Shown: one piece after another, positions 1 to 7,099 of the stretch | Numbering within the stretch: the stretch's first letter is position 1 | Layout of the letters: each line of letters begins with the position of its first letter | Assembly: GCF_938030755.1 (NCBI RefSeq) | Contig: NZ_CALHIF010000025.1 | Coordinates: 1-26,221 of the forward strand | DNA from: an uncultured Granulicatella sp. | Lineage (GTDB): Bacteria > Bacillota > Bacilli > Lactobacillales > Aerococcaceae | DNA length: 26,221 nt | Reading direction: 5' to 3' | The notes under the pieces: generated by a model | Told to the model about the DNA's origin: nothing | Databases searched by the model: none | Seen by the model: only the letters and a program-made list of their open reading frames with translations | Translations under genes and position numbers: made by a program

Positions 1-248
1 GCTTAATCTACAGTCAAAGAGTATTATTGAAACTCATCGACAAAGGAATGAGTCGTGAAAAAGCTTATGATTTAGTACAACCATGCACAGCTAAAGCTTG
101 GGATGAAAAATTACCATTCCGTTCTATTTTAGAAGAACAACCTGAAATTACGGCTACTCTAAGTAAAGAAGATTTAGATGATGCGTTTGATTATCACTAC
201 CATATTAAAAATGTAGATTTAATTTTTAAACGAGTTGGTATTTTATAA
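1..248 (+). CDS. purB: Adenylosuccinate lyase, C-terminal part (partial)
   Basis: The open frame enters from the left edge in phase with position 3 and ends at TAA 246-248, so only about the last 81 residues are present. The fragment contains SQRVLLKLIDKGMSREKAYD, followed by VQ..TAKAWDE and a C-terminal FKRVGIL. This pattern of an SQRVLL helix and a REKAYD..Q segment is what I know from the C-terminal domain of bacterial PurB. The enzyme cleaves SAICAR and adenylosuccinate to release fumarate in purine and AMP synthesis, in the cytoplasm as a tetramer. The catalytic residues lie outside the window. A short hairpin (arms 274-280 and 284-290) follows the gene but lacks a T-run, so it is a weak terminator at best. 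The identification is from a fragment but fits well. Confidence 0.85.
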   Translation, partial: LIYSQRVLLKLIDKGMSREKAYDLVQPCTAKAWDEKLPFRSILEEQPEITATLSKEDLDDAFDYHYHIKNVDLIFKRVGIL

Positions 249-290
249 AATCTAAATTATACTGAATATAGTGCATTTTCATTGAAAATG

Positions 291-299
291 TGGTATAAA
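291..299 (+). promoter_or_regulatory. Candidate extended -10 promoter of efp
   Basis: TGGTATAAA at 291-299 is an extended -10 element (TG, one base, then TATAAA). It lies about 35 bases upstream of the efp start codon. No good -35 hexamer is found 17 bases upstream, which is tolerable for extended -10 promoters. A strong ribosome binding site, AAAGGAG, precedes the ATG at 333. This is prediction from sequence only. Confidence 0.45.
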
Positions 300-332
300 T
301 AGAAGGTAGAATTTATCAAAAGGAGTTATAAA

Positions 333-896
333 ATGATTAACGTAAGTGATTTAAAAGCTGGAATGACATTCATTCTTGATGGAAAATTAATTAAAGTGTT
401 GGAAATCAGCCACCACAAACCAGGTAAAGGAAACACTGTAATGCGTATGAAAATCCGTGACGTTCGTAACGGTTCAACAGTCGATACAACAATGCGTCCT
501 GATGAAAAAGTGGAACGTGCACACATCGATACAAAAGACGTTCAATACTTATACAGCCAAGATGGCGTTGGAGTATTCATGGACTTAGAAACATACGAAC
601 AATACGAAATTCCTGAAGAAACAATCGAACAAGAATTAAAATATATCCTAGAAAACATGGAAGTTAAAATTCAATTCTATGGTTCAGAAGTTATCGGGGT
701 TTCATTACCATCAACAGTTGTATTGCAAGTTACTGAAACTCAACCATCAATCAAAGGTGCTACAGTTACAGGTTCTGGTAAACCAGCTACAATGGAAACA
801 GGTTTAGTAGTTAACGTTCCAGACTTCATCGAAGCAGGAGAGTACTTAGAAGTTAACACTGCAGAAGGTACATACGTACGTCGTGCTACAAAATAA
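333..896 (+). CDS. efp: Translation elongation factor P
   Basis: EF-P binds between the P and E sites of ribosomes stalled at polyproline stretches and promotes peptide bond formation. The protein is 187 residues, close to the usual 185-190. The N-terminal KOW-like domain carries the tip loop HHKPGKGN, with Lys32 at the position that is post-translationally modified in other species; in Bacillus this lysine receives 5-aminopentanol. The two OB-fold domains follow, with the recognisable C-terminal segment containing GLVVNVPDFIEAGE and EGTYV.RA. The start is supported by AAAGGAG a few bases upstream. The gene is rich in C-ending Asn, His, Tyr and Asp codons, as expected for a highly expressed gene. 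It is monocistronic, with its own promoter candidate and a strong terminator directly downstream. Confidence 0.97.
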   Translation: MINVSDLKAGMTFILDGKLIKVLEISHHKPGKGNTVMRMKIRDVRNGSTVDTTMRPDEKVERAHIDTKDVQYLYSQDGVGVFMDLETYEQYEIPEETIEQELKYILENMEVKIQFYGSEVIGVSLPSTVVLQVTETQPSIKGATVTGSGKPATMETGLVVNVPDFIEAGEYLEVNTAEGTYVRRATK

Positions 897-903
897 TAGG
901 ACT

Positions 904-931
904 AAACAGGTGAGTTCTTCACCTGTTTTTT
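904..931 (+). terminator. Intrinsic terminator after efp
   Basis: A perfect 10-base stem, AAACAGGTGA at 904-913 and TCACCTGTTT at 919-928, has a 5-base loop and runs into a T-rich tract at 926-931. It ends efp transcription. The next gene begins within about 20 bases of it. Confidence 0.9.
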
Positions 932-950
932 GTTTAAAAGGAAAATGATG

Positions 951-1580
951 ATGATTGACATTAAAAAAATAAAGTTATTCTATAACTATAATGGTTTAAA
1001 ATACAAAAATCCTGATCGGTTTCCAGATTCCAAAAAGGAAATGGAACAGATAAAATTATGTGGACAAGAAGCGCGAAAAGAGTTTGAGAAATTAACAGAA
1101 TTATTTTCTAATCTTCTTCAAAATTTCAAGCCAGAACCGATTAGCCAGTGGATGAATCAGGCACAAATCATTAGACCTTCTTTTTGGAGGTATTTTATCG
1201 AAGAAGGGCATGAAAAAGGAGATCCAACGTTTGCAATACGCCTATACGAAGAGAATAAAGAAATTGGCGTATATGTTGAACTGAGTATTATTGAGAGAAA
1301 GTTGAATGAAGATTCGCTTGCAAAACAAAATAAAGTCCTAAGAGAACCTTTGGATTTTCGTTGTGTCTATGTTGCTTCAGATTCTAAAAGGAATATATTC
1401 GAATATCCTTACGATGAAGAAAATAGAAAGTTTTTACTAAATGAAGTGGAATGCGGGAATCTTCGTAAAGTTATTATTAGAGTTCCTATTAAGGTCACCA
1501 ATGATGAAATCAAAATAAGAAAAGATTTGGAAACAGCTTTGAATGAATTAATACCTATATATCAATCGATTTATAAATAA
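951..1580 (+). CDS. Hypothetical protein, 209 residues
   Basis: I do not recognise this protein with confidence. It is soluble and charged, with no signal peptide or membrane segment. It begins with a basic, aromatic stretch (IKKIKLFYNYNGLKY). In the middle are FWRYFIEEGHEKGDPTFAIR and IGVYVELSIIERK, and it ends with a helical LETALNELIPIYQSIY. The layout faintly recalls the small HI_0552-like family of uncharacterised cytoplasmic proteins, which is a guess. The start is uncertain: ATG codons stand at 945, 948 and 951 behind AAAAGGA. I chose 951 because its spacing from the ribosome binding site is best; an in-frame TTG at 930 lies inside the efp terminator and is unlikely. No promoter is evident, so expression may depend on efp read-through. 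An insertion sequence lies 50 bases downstream. Confidence 0.65.
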   Translation: MIDIKKIKLFYNYNGLKYKNPDRFPDSKKEMEQIKLCGQEARKEFEKLTELFSNLLQNFKPEPISQWMNQAQIIRPSFWRYFIEEGHEKGDPTFAIRLYEENKEIGVYVELSIIERKLNEDSLAKQNKVLREPLDFRCVYVASDSKRNIFEYPYDEENRKFLLNEVECGNLRKVIIRVPIKVTNDEIKIRKDLETALNELIPIYQSIYK

Positions 1581-1663
1581 TAATGTTTGCTAAAAATATT
1601 ACATTCAAAGTAAAAAGGTTAAAGTTGTCGGCACTGCCCCCGTAAATGAGAATTAAATAAAAA

Positions 1664-1712
1664 CACCTCCAAGTTGGATTTTGTACATTATTATCAAATA
1701 CACATGGAGGTG
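1664..1712 (+). promoter_or_regulatory. Hairpin that would mask the orfA ribosome binding site
   Basis: CACCTCCA at 1664-1671 is exactly complementary to TGGAGGTG at 1705-1712, and flanking A-runs and T-runs extend the stem. The right arm contains GGAGG (1706-1710), the ribosome binding site for the ATG at 1720. Transcripts entering from outside the element would carry both arms and hide the site; a transcript starting inside the loop would not. This resembles known protection of insertion sequences against impinging transcription, but here it is inferred from complementarity alone. Confidence 0.5.
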
Positions 1713-1719
1713 TCTTTTT

Positions 1720-2044
1720 ATGGTTAAAAAAGTGTGGCTTATTCAGTCGATACTAAAAATAAAGCTGTAGAAATGAAATTACAGGGATATAGTACAAAAC
1801 AAGTAATGCAGGAGTTAAACATAAAAAATAAAACTCAAGTAGAAATATGGTTTAGATGGTATAAAAATGGAGAAACTCATCGTTTCCACCAACAGGTGGA
1901 TAACAAAATTCTTATGAGAAAGGAATGGCTAAAATTTCTGAAATCGATCAATTAAAATTAGAATTACGAAGAAAAGAAGTTGAATTAGAAATATTAAAAA
2001 AATACAAGGAATTGGAAAGGAAGTGTCGCCTCAAGCAGTTGTAA
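1720..2044 (+). pseudogene. Transposase OrfA (IS3 family), frameshifted
   Basis: OrfA is the DNA-binding subunit of IS3-family transposase. The native start is probably ATG 1720, placed 9 bases after GGAGG. That frame shifts near 1732-1737: removing one TG from GTGTGG restores MVKKVAYSVDTK joined to the conserved helix-turn-helix region (AVEMKLQGYSTKQVMQELNI and WFRWYKNGETHRF). A second lesion, about one base lost near 1900 just after HQQVD, throws the frame into an early stop at 1953-1955. Restoring it gives SYEKGMAKISEIDQLKLE and a leucine-zipper-like EVELEILKKYKELERK ending at TAA 2042-2044. With two frameshifts the gene cannot yield a full OrfA. The family assignment is firm; the exact lesion positions are approximate to a few bases. 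Confidence 0.88.
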
Positions 2045-2859
2045 AATTAGTGGAAGAATTGAAAAATAAATATTCGGTAGATTTAATTTGTTCTTGCCTT
2101 AATGTACCTACATCTACTTACTATCGATGGATAAAGAAAGATTTTTCTCCAACAGTTATCGAGGAAACTATCGGTAAAATTTGTAAGAAAAACAAATTTA
2201 TTTATGGGTACAGAAAGATTAAGTATTTGATTCAAAAGGAATTAAATCAGATTGTTAATCATAAGGTTGTACAGCGGATTATGCAGAAAAATGGTTGAAA
2301 TTGTGCCGTGAAACCGAAAAAAGCTATCAAAATAGGTAAACCTTTCTCAATTACTGGCAATACTCTGAATAGAGATTTTTTAGCGGATAAACCTATGCAA
2401 AAGTTGACTACTGATATCACATATTTGCCTTTCGGTCCTAAACGATTATATTTATCTTCCATTATGGATTTACATAATGGAGAAATTCTCGCGTATACAA
2501 TTGGTTCAAAACAAGATACTAAGTTTGTATTGGATACTTTAAATCAAATTGACTTACCTAAGGATGTTCTACTACATAGTGATCAAGGCAGCGTTTATAC
2601 TTCCGCTGAATACTACAATCTATGTAAAGAAAAAGGCATTATCCGCAGTATGTCCCGTAAGGGGACTCCCGCAGATAATGCGCCCATCGAAAGCTTCCAT
2701 TCTTCGCTAAAGTGCGAAGCTTTCTACATAAAAGATGAAGTAATAACTTCATTCTTTATTGTAATTCAAATTGTAGAAAATTACATCAAATATTATAATG
2801 AAAAACGAATTCAACAAAAATTGGACTACCTATCTCCGGTTGAATACCGGAGACGGTAG
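2023..2859 (+). pseudogene. Transposase OrfB (DDE integrase), interrupted by a stop codon
   Basis: OrfB is the catalytic part of IS3-family transposase, normally made as an OrfAB fusion by a -1 slip on the A7 run at 1996-2002. The first part (VPTSTYYRWIKK; FIYGYRKIKYLIQ; VVQRIMQKNG) is the HTH_21-like region. TGA at 2296-2298 interrupts it; the frame continues unchanged afterwards (AVKPKKAIKIGKP), so this is a nonsense mutation, probably a Trp codon changed to TGA. The rve domain follows with the DDE triad: Asp in LTTDITYL, Asp in LLHSDQGS, and Glu in NAPIESFHS. The C-terminus with YYNEKRIQQKLDYLSPVEYR is intact. The catalytic residues survive, so the decay is recent or limited to a few events. 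Confidence 0.9.
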
Positions 2860-2905
2860 TCCTGGGGTGTTTTTATTAAATTCTCACTTTTTGGGGTCAG
2901 TCCCA

Positions 2906-3361
2906 GAATCTAGGTGCTTTTTCATTTTGCGGGAATAATGCTAGTGCGCTGATTTATGCCAGTTGAATATTGAAGTTGATTCAACTAGAGTAGTTATTTT
3001 ACGAGAGTGGGCAGAGTCTGAAAACAACTTATGAAATAATGTCTTATCTATTTGTATTATTATATAATTCGTATTGCCTATGCCCAAATCCTTCACACAG
3101 TGAAGAATTTTCCAACGTTCCATTTCTTGACGCGATATCTCACATCCTGTTTAGTTGAACTCGGAAAAGCAGAAACGGAGCACTTCCCAACCCATACGCA
3201 TATCGTTTTTAACGATGTTTGCGTTGGTTAGGTCCAGTGCTCCGTTTCTGAACGCTTTTCCTCATATCCTATTTATTAAATTTGATTTAATTGTCGTAAT
3301 AATTTTGACAATTAGGTTGTAAGTAAGTGCTTTCTATGCTAAAGTTTATATTAGGAGGAAA
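2906..3361. other. Long intergenic region between the IS remnant and xerC
   Basis: This stretch of about 456 bases has no convincing gene. On the reverse strand a 60-codon open frame (2941-3123) starts MERWKILHCVKDLGIGN and ends NWHKSAH. After its TAG the same frame stays open to the edge of the insertion sequence (HYSRKMKKHLDS), so it may be the remnant of a longer gene cut by the element; I do not recognise it. The right half holds the large hairpin element described separately. A TTGACA at 3305-3310 has no -10 at normal distance (the nearest, TATGCT at 3335, is 24 bases away), so I call no xerC promoter. Confidence 0.5.
3139..3278. repeat. Large hairpin element with flanking imperfect direct repeats
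   Basis: The core is a nearly continuous stem-loop from 3163 to 3261. GGAAAAGC (3163-3170) pairs with GCTTTTCC (3254-3261). AGAAACGGAGCACT (3171-3184) pairs perfectly with AGTGCTCCGTTTCT (3236-3249), with a 4-base bulge between these helices. Further in, AACC pairs with GGTT, CGCA (3197-3200) with TGCG (3220-3223), and ATCGTT (3202-3207) with AACGAT (3211-3216) around a TTT loop. Similar sequences flank it: TCACATCCTGTTTAGTT from 3140 and TCATATCCTATTTATTA from 3262, about 13 of 17 identical. There is no T-run, so it is not a standard terminator. It could be a small dispersed repeat, a structured RNA, or a non-autonomous element. Which of these it is cannot be decided from one copy. Confidence 0.7.
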
Positions 3362-4318
3362 ATGATGAAGAATGAAGTGCAAGATTTTTTAGCGTATTTA
3401 AAGGTTGAACGACGTTATTCACCAGAGACGATTCATGCGTACGAACGTGATATTCAACATTACTGCGATTACTTAACAGAAGTTCCAATAACGTCATGGA
3501 ACGATGTATCTGTCGTTGATGTTCGAATCTATTTAGGAGTTTTACATCGTGAAAACTATAATCGTTCAAGCATTTCTCGCTTTCTTTCAAGTTTACGTTC
3601 TTTTTATCATTTCTTGGTAGAACGAAAAGGAGTAGAAACAAATCCCTTTGCTTCGGTCAGTTATAAAAAAGGAAAAATGCGTCTTCCAGAGTTTTTCTAT
3701 GAAGATGAAATTGAAAAGTTTATCAATTCTATTGATGGAAATCAGTCTTTAGACCAACGTAATAAAGCTCTAGTCGAAGTATTATATGCTACAGGTATGC
3801 GTGTCAGTGAGTTAACGAATTTAACTCTTGGGCAAGTAGACCTTGAAAATAGCATTATTTTAGTTATTGGTAAGGGATCAAAAGAAAGATATGTACCGAT
3901 TGGTGATTTTGCACGGACTGCTTTAGAAACTTATCTTGATGAAGGACGAAGGGATCTTATGGCTAAAGAAAGAAAGGAGCATCTTTTCGTGTTTGTGAAT
4001 CATTTAGGTGATCCACTTACAACTAATGGAGTTCGTTATATTTTAGAAAAACTAATTCAAGAAAGTGGACTAACTTTGAAGATTCATCCTCATATGCTAA
4101 GACATACCTTTGCAACGCATTTGTTGAATAATGGTGCGGATATGAGAACAGTTCAAGAACTTTTAGGACACGTAAGTCTTAGTTCAACTCAAATTTACAC
4201 ACATGTAACGAAGGAAGCTCTTCAACAAAATTACCAATTATATTTTCCAAGGTCTAAAGCTGGGAAGAACGAATTTGACGCTAGTGCTTTTAATAAGAAT
4301 AACGGAGGAAAATCATGA
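3362..4318 (+). CDS. xerC: Tyrosine recombinase XerC (CodV)
   Basis: XerC acts with XerD at the dif site near the terminus to resolve chromosome dimers. The 318-residue protein has the N-terminal SAM-like core-binding domain (FLAYLKVERRYSPETIHAYERD) and the C-terminal catalytic domain. Visible catalytic residues are Arg147 in ATGMRVSEL, the His244-x-x-Arg247 motif in HMLRHTFATHLL, the LLGH motif, and the nucleophile Tyr279 in STQIYTHV. AGGAGG at 3353-3358 precedes two adjacent ATG codons, 3362 and 3365; the second has the better spacing, so the protein may be one residue shorter. The gene overlaps hslV by 4 bases (ATGA) and heads the xerC-hslV-hslU-codY operon, the same order as codV-clpQ-clpY-codY in Bacillus. 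The context separates it from phage integrases. Confidence 0.95.
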   Translation: MMKNEVQDFLAYLKVERRYSPETIHAYERDIQHYCDYLTEVPITSWNDVSVVDVRIYLGVLHRENYNRSSISRFLSSLRSFYHFLVERKGVETNPFASVSYKKGKMRLPEFFYEDEIEKFINSIDGNQSLDQRNKALVEVLYATGMRVSELTNLTLGQVDLENSIILVIGKGSKERYVPIGDFARTALETYLDEGRRDLMAKERKEHLFVFVNHLGDPLTTNGVRYILEKLIQESGLTLKIHPHMLRHTFATHLLNNGADMRTVQELLGHVSLSSTQIYTHVTKEALQQNYQLYFPRSKAGKNEFDASAFNKNNGGKS

Positions 4319-4845
4319 CTACAATTTGTGCAGTAAAAAAAGATAATCAAGTTGCTATGGCTGGTGACGGTCAAGTGACAATGGGTGAAAAAGTAATAAT
4401 GAAAGGAACAGCTCGTAAAATCCGACGTATTTTTGACAATCAAGTTCTTGTGGGATTTGCAGGTGGGGTAGCAGATGCAATCACTTTAGAAGAGATGTTT
4501 GAAGATAAGCTTAAACAGTTCAAAGGAAACTTACAACGTGCAGCTATAGAAATGGCGAAACAATGGAGAAGTGACCGTGGTTTACAAAAATTAGAAGCGA
4601 TGTTAATCGTAATGAATAAAGAACAAGTGTTACTTGTTTCAGGAACTGGAGAAGTCATTGAACCCGATGATGGCATTCTAACAATCGGGTCTGGCGGCAA
4701 CTATGCTTTATCAGCTGCTAGGGGACTCCTAAGATTTGGGGATTCGAATTTAACGGCAGAAGACATTGCTAGAGAAAGTTTAAAAATTGCTTCAGAGATT
4801 GATATTTTTACAAATGATAATATCATCACAGAAACGTTAGCGTAA
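4315..4845 (+). CDS. hslV: ATP-dependent protease subunit HslV (ClpQ)
   Basis: HslV is the proteasome-like peptidase of the HslUV (ClpYQ) protease: two hexameric rings capped by HslU. The 176-residue length is typical. After removal of the initiator Met, Thr2 (MTTICAVK) becomes the N-terminal nucleophile. The conserved blocks MAGDGQVTMG, GFAGGVADA, ML(I)V and IGSGGNYALSAAR are all present. The start codon overlaps the xerC stop (ATGA at 4315-4318), which suggests translational coupling. The gene is followed by hslU after 12 bases. The Thr nucleophile is the common form; Bacillus ClpQ uses Ser after unusual processing. Function and family are clear. Confidence 0.96.
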   Translation: MTTICAVKKDNQVAMAGDGQVTMGEKVIMKGTARKIRRIFDNQVLVGFAGGVADAITLEEMFEDKLKQFKGNLQRAAIEMAKQWRSDRGLQKLEAMLIVMNKEQVLLVSGTGEVIEPDDGILTIGSGGNYALSAARGLLRFGDSNLTAEDIARESLKIASEIDIFTNDNIITETLA

Positions 4846-4857
4846 GGAAGTGTAAGT

Positions 4858-6264
4858 ATGCAGGCAAATATAAGTAAAACACCAAGAGAAGTCGTTAGCG
4901 AATTAGATCAATTCATCGTGGGTCAACAGGACGCCAAACGTGCATTAGCGGTGGCTCTTAGAAATCGTTACCGTCGTTTATTATTAGATGATGAAATGAA
5001 AAAAGAAGTCACGCCGAAAAATTTATTGATGATTGGACCTACCGGTGTTGGTAAAACTGAATTGGCTCGTCGTCTTGCAAAATTAGTCGACGCACCATTT
5101 GCAAAAGTCGAAGCGACAAAATTTACCGAAGTGGGTTACGTTGGACGTGATGTAGAATCGATGGTTCGTGATTTAGTGGAAAATGCGATTCAAATTGTGA
5201 CTAAACAAAAACAAGAAGAAGTAAAACCACAAGCTTTTGATAAGGCAGTTAAAAAGCTTGCAAAAATTTTAAAACCAGGAATCATGAAGAAGGTATCAAA
5301 TCCACAACAAGATTCACTCTTCAATATGTTCCAACAAATGGGCATTCAAAATCCTGGATTAGAACCAGAGATGAAGGAAGAAATCACAGAAGAAATTGCT
5401 CAAAGTCGTCGTGATATTGAGCAACAATTAAGAAATGGAGTGCTTGACTCAAAAGAAGTAACGATTGAATTAACAGAGAAACCAATGCGGATGGCAGGAT
5501 CTGGTAACCAAATGGAACAAATGATGCAAGTTCAGTCCGTTCTTGATCAAATGACTCCTAAGAAGAAAGTTAGCCGCACAGTCACTGTTAAAGAAGCGTT
5601 AGAGCTATTAACAGAAGAAGAAGCCAATCATTTAATCAATCAGGAAGATATGCATGCAGAAGCTTTGAAACTGGCTGAAACTTCTGGAATTATCTTTATC
5701 GATGAAATTGATAAGATTGCTGCTAAAGGTCAAAATGGCGGGGAAGTTTCAAGGGAAGGGGTACAAAGAGATATTTTACCAATTGTTGAGGGCAGCCAAG
5801 TGAATACGAAGTACGGAGTGATTAATACTGATCATATTCTTTTTATTGCTTCTGGGGCGTTCCATGTGGCTAAACCAAGTGATTTAATGCCCGAATTACA
5901 AGGGAGATTCCCGATTCGGGTTGAGTTACAAGATTTATCAAAAGAAGATTTTGAACGCATTCTAATGGAACCTAAAAACGCATTATTAAAGCAGTATAAG
6001 GCATTACTTGCTACTGAAAATGTGGAGGTCTTTTTCACAAAAGAAGCTGTTTCCAAATTGGCTGAGATTGCTTTCGAAGTGAATAGTACGATGGAAAATA
6101 TTGGTGCCCGTCGTCTTCACACTATTTTAGAAACAGTATTAGAAGAATTATTGTTCGAAGCACCCACGATGCAAATGGGAAGCATCCAAATAACAGAACA
6201 ATATGTAGAGAGCAAATTAAATGCGATTCGAGAGGATCAAGATTTATCTAAATATATTTTATAA
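4858..6264 (+). CDS. hslU: HslU (ClpY), AAA+ unfoldase of the HslUV protease
   Basis: This hexameric AAA+ ATPase unfolds substrates and feeds them into HslV. The 468-residue protein shows Walker A GPTGVGKT at residues 60-67 and, after a large inserted I-domain (about residues 110-240, rich in charged residues), Walker B IIFIDEID near residues 278-285. The pore loop is probably in the EVGYVGRDVE segment. ELQGRFPIRVEL carries an Arg-finger candidate, and sensor 2 is in the GARRLHTILE segment. The C-terminus DLSKYIL is the tail that docks into HslV. AAGGAAG lies just upstream of the start. The gene is third in the xerC-hslVU-codY operon, and the next start codon is 17 bases beyond the stop. Confidence 0.96.
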   Translation: MQANISKTPREVVSELDQFIVGQQDAKRALAVALRNRYRRLLLDDEMKKEVTPKNLLMIGPTGVGKTELARRLAKLVDAPFAKVEATKFTEVGYVGRDVESMVRDLVENAIQIVTKQKQEEVKPQAFDKAVKKLAKILKPGIMKKVSNPQQDSLFNMFQQMGIQNPGLEPEMKEEITEEIAQSRRDIEQQLRNGVLDSKEVTIELTEKPMRMAGSGNQMEQMMQVQSVLDQMTPKKKVSRTVTVKEALELLTEEEANHLINQEDMHAEALKLAETSGIIFIDEIDKIAAKGQNGGEVSREGVQRDILPIVEGSQVNTKYGVINTDHILFIASGAFHVAKPSDLMPELQGRFPIRVELQDLSKEDFERILMEPKNALLKQYKALLATENVEVFFTKEAVSKLAEIAFEVNSTMENIGARRLHTILETVLEELLFEAPTMQMGSIQITEQYVESKLNAIREDQDLSKYIL

Positions 6265-6280
6265 AAAGGAGAAAATATTC

Positions 6281-7084
6281 ATGCGTAAAGTTTTAGCTGA
6301 TTTAAGGAAGATAAATGAAATTGTCCAGTATGATAATATTTGGAGAGATTCTGAAACAGCAGATTTACCATTTAATAAACTGACAGAAATTTTGGGAACT
6401 CTTTTGAAAGTTGATTTATATATCGCCTCAAGCGATGGAAGATTGTTAGGTATTCATGATGAATTTCAAGTAAATAACGATCGAATGAAGGAGTATAAAA
6501 ATAGTAGACAATTTCCAGATTTCTATATGGAAGGATTAACAGCTTTAAAATTCACTAAAGAAAATATACCAGTAACGGATGAGCTAACAATTTTTCCGGT
6601 TGAATTACATGATAATTTTAAGAACGCAATGACCACAATCATCCCGATTTTTGCTTCAGGAATTCAATTAGGTTTTGTAGTGATGGGGAAGGATGAAGAA
6701 CCTTTTTCAACCGATGATCTTATCTTAGCTGAGCATGCAGGAACAGTAATTGGAACAGAAATGTTGCATTGGTATACAAGAAAAATTGAACAAGAGAAAA
6801 GAGAACAACAAAATGTTCATTTAGCTCTAAGTTCATTATCATATAGTGAATTAGAAGCCATTAAAGTGATTGTTAAACTGTTTGATGGTATGGATCTAAG
6901 ATTTACTGCCTTAAAAATTGCGAAAGAGTATAATATTACTCGTACCGTAATTGTAAACGCTATTCGTAAACTTGAATCAGCCGGAATCATTGAAAGTCGT
7001 AGTCTTGGAACTAAAGGAACCTATATAAAAATTAAAAATCAAAATATCAAAAATTCCTTATTAACTGAATTAAAACATTCATAA
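6281..7084 (+). CDS. codY: GTP- and branched-chain amino acid-sensing repressor CodY
   Basis: CodY is a global regulator of low-GC Gram-positives that binds DNA when branched-chain amino acids and, in some genera, GTP are abundant. I chose ATG 6281, behind AAAAAGGAG, over an upstream in-frame start inside hslU; this gives 267 residues. The N-terminal GAF-like domain keeps NDRM (Arg68, matching the isoleucine-contacting Arg61 of Bacillus) and RQFP. The linker SSLSYSELEAI is very well conserved, and the winged helix-turn-helix covers about residues 210-250 (LKIAKEYNITRTVIVNAIRKLESAGIIESRS, then GTKGTYIKI). Compared with Bacillus CodY the first 30 residues diverge and are about 7 longer. Which genes it controls cannot be told from this window; I saw no convincing CodY box. 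Confidence 0.95.
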   Translation: MRKVLADLRKINEIVQYDNIWRDSETADLPFNKLTEILGTLLKVDLYIASSDGRLLGIHDEFQVNNDRMKEYKNSRQFPDFYMEGLTALKFTKENIPVTDELTIFPVELHDNFKNAMTTIIPIFASGIQLGFVVMGKDEEPFSTDDLILAEHAGTVIGTEMLHWYTRKIEQEKREQQNVHLALSSLSYSELEAIKVIVKLFDGMDLRFTALKIAKEYNITRTVIVNAIRKLESAGIIESRSLGTKGTYIKIKNQNIKNSLLTELKHS

Positions 7085-7099
7085 ATTAGAGGCGATTAG

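Larger units (their letters stand above)
1630..2905 (+). mobile_element. Degenerate IS3-family (IS150-like) insertion sequence
   Basis: The ends are imperfect inverted repeats. GAGAATTAAATAAAAACACC at 1648-1667 matches the complement of 2866-2885 at 19 of 20 bases, and the outer ends at about 1630-1640 and 2896-2904 read GGCACTGCCCC against GGGACTGACCC. Between them lie orfA (helix-turn-helix) and orfB (DDE integrase) in the usual IS3-family arrangement, with an A7 slip site at 1996-2002. At roughly 1276 bp the length is normal for the family. The element cannot encode a transposase as written: there is a frameshift at the orfA start, a second frameshift near 1900, and a stop codon inside orfB. 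I could not find a target duplication at the borders, which suggests an old insertion or later deletions. Confidence 0.9.

Noticed and set aside
1625..2912. Target-site duplication flanking the insertion sequence
   Set aside because: Bases just outside the two ends (GTTGTC on the left, GAATC on the right) do not match.
3305..3340. TTGACA and TATGCT as an xerC promoter
   Set aside because: The spacing is 24 bases, too long for sigma-A; no better pairing was found.
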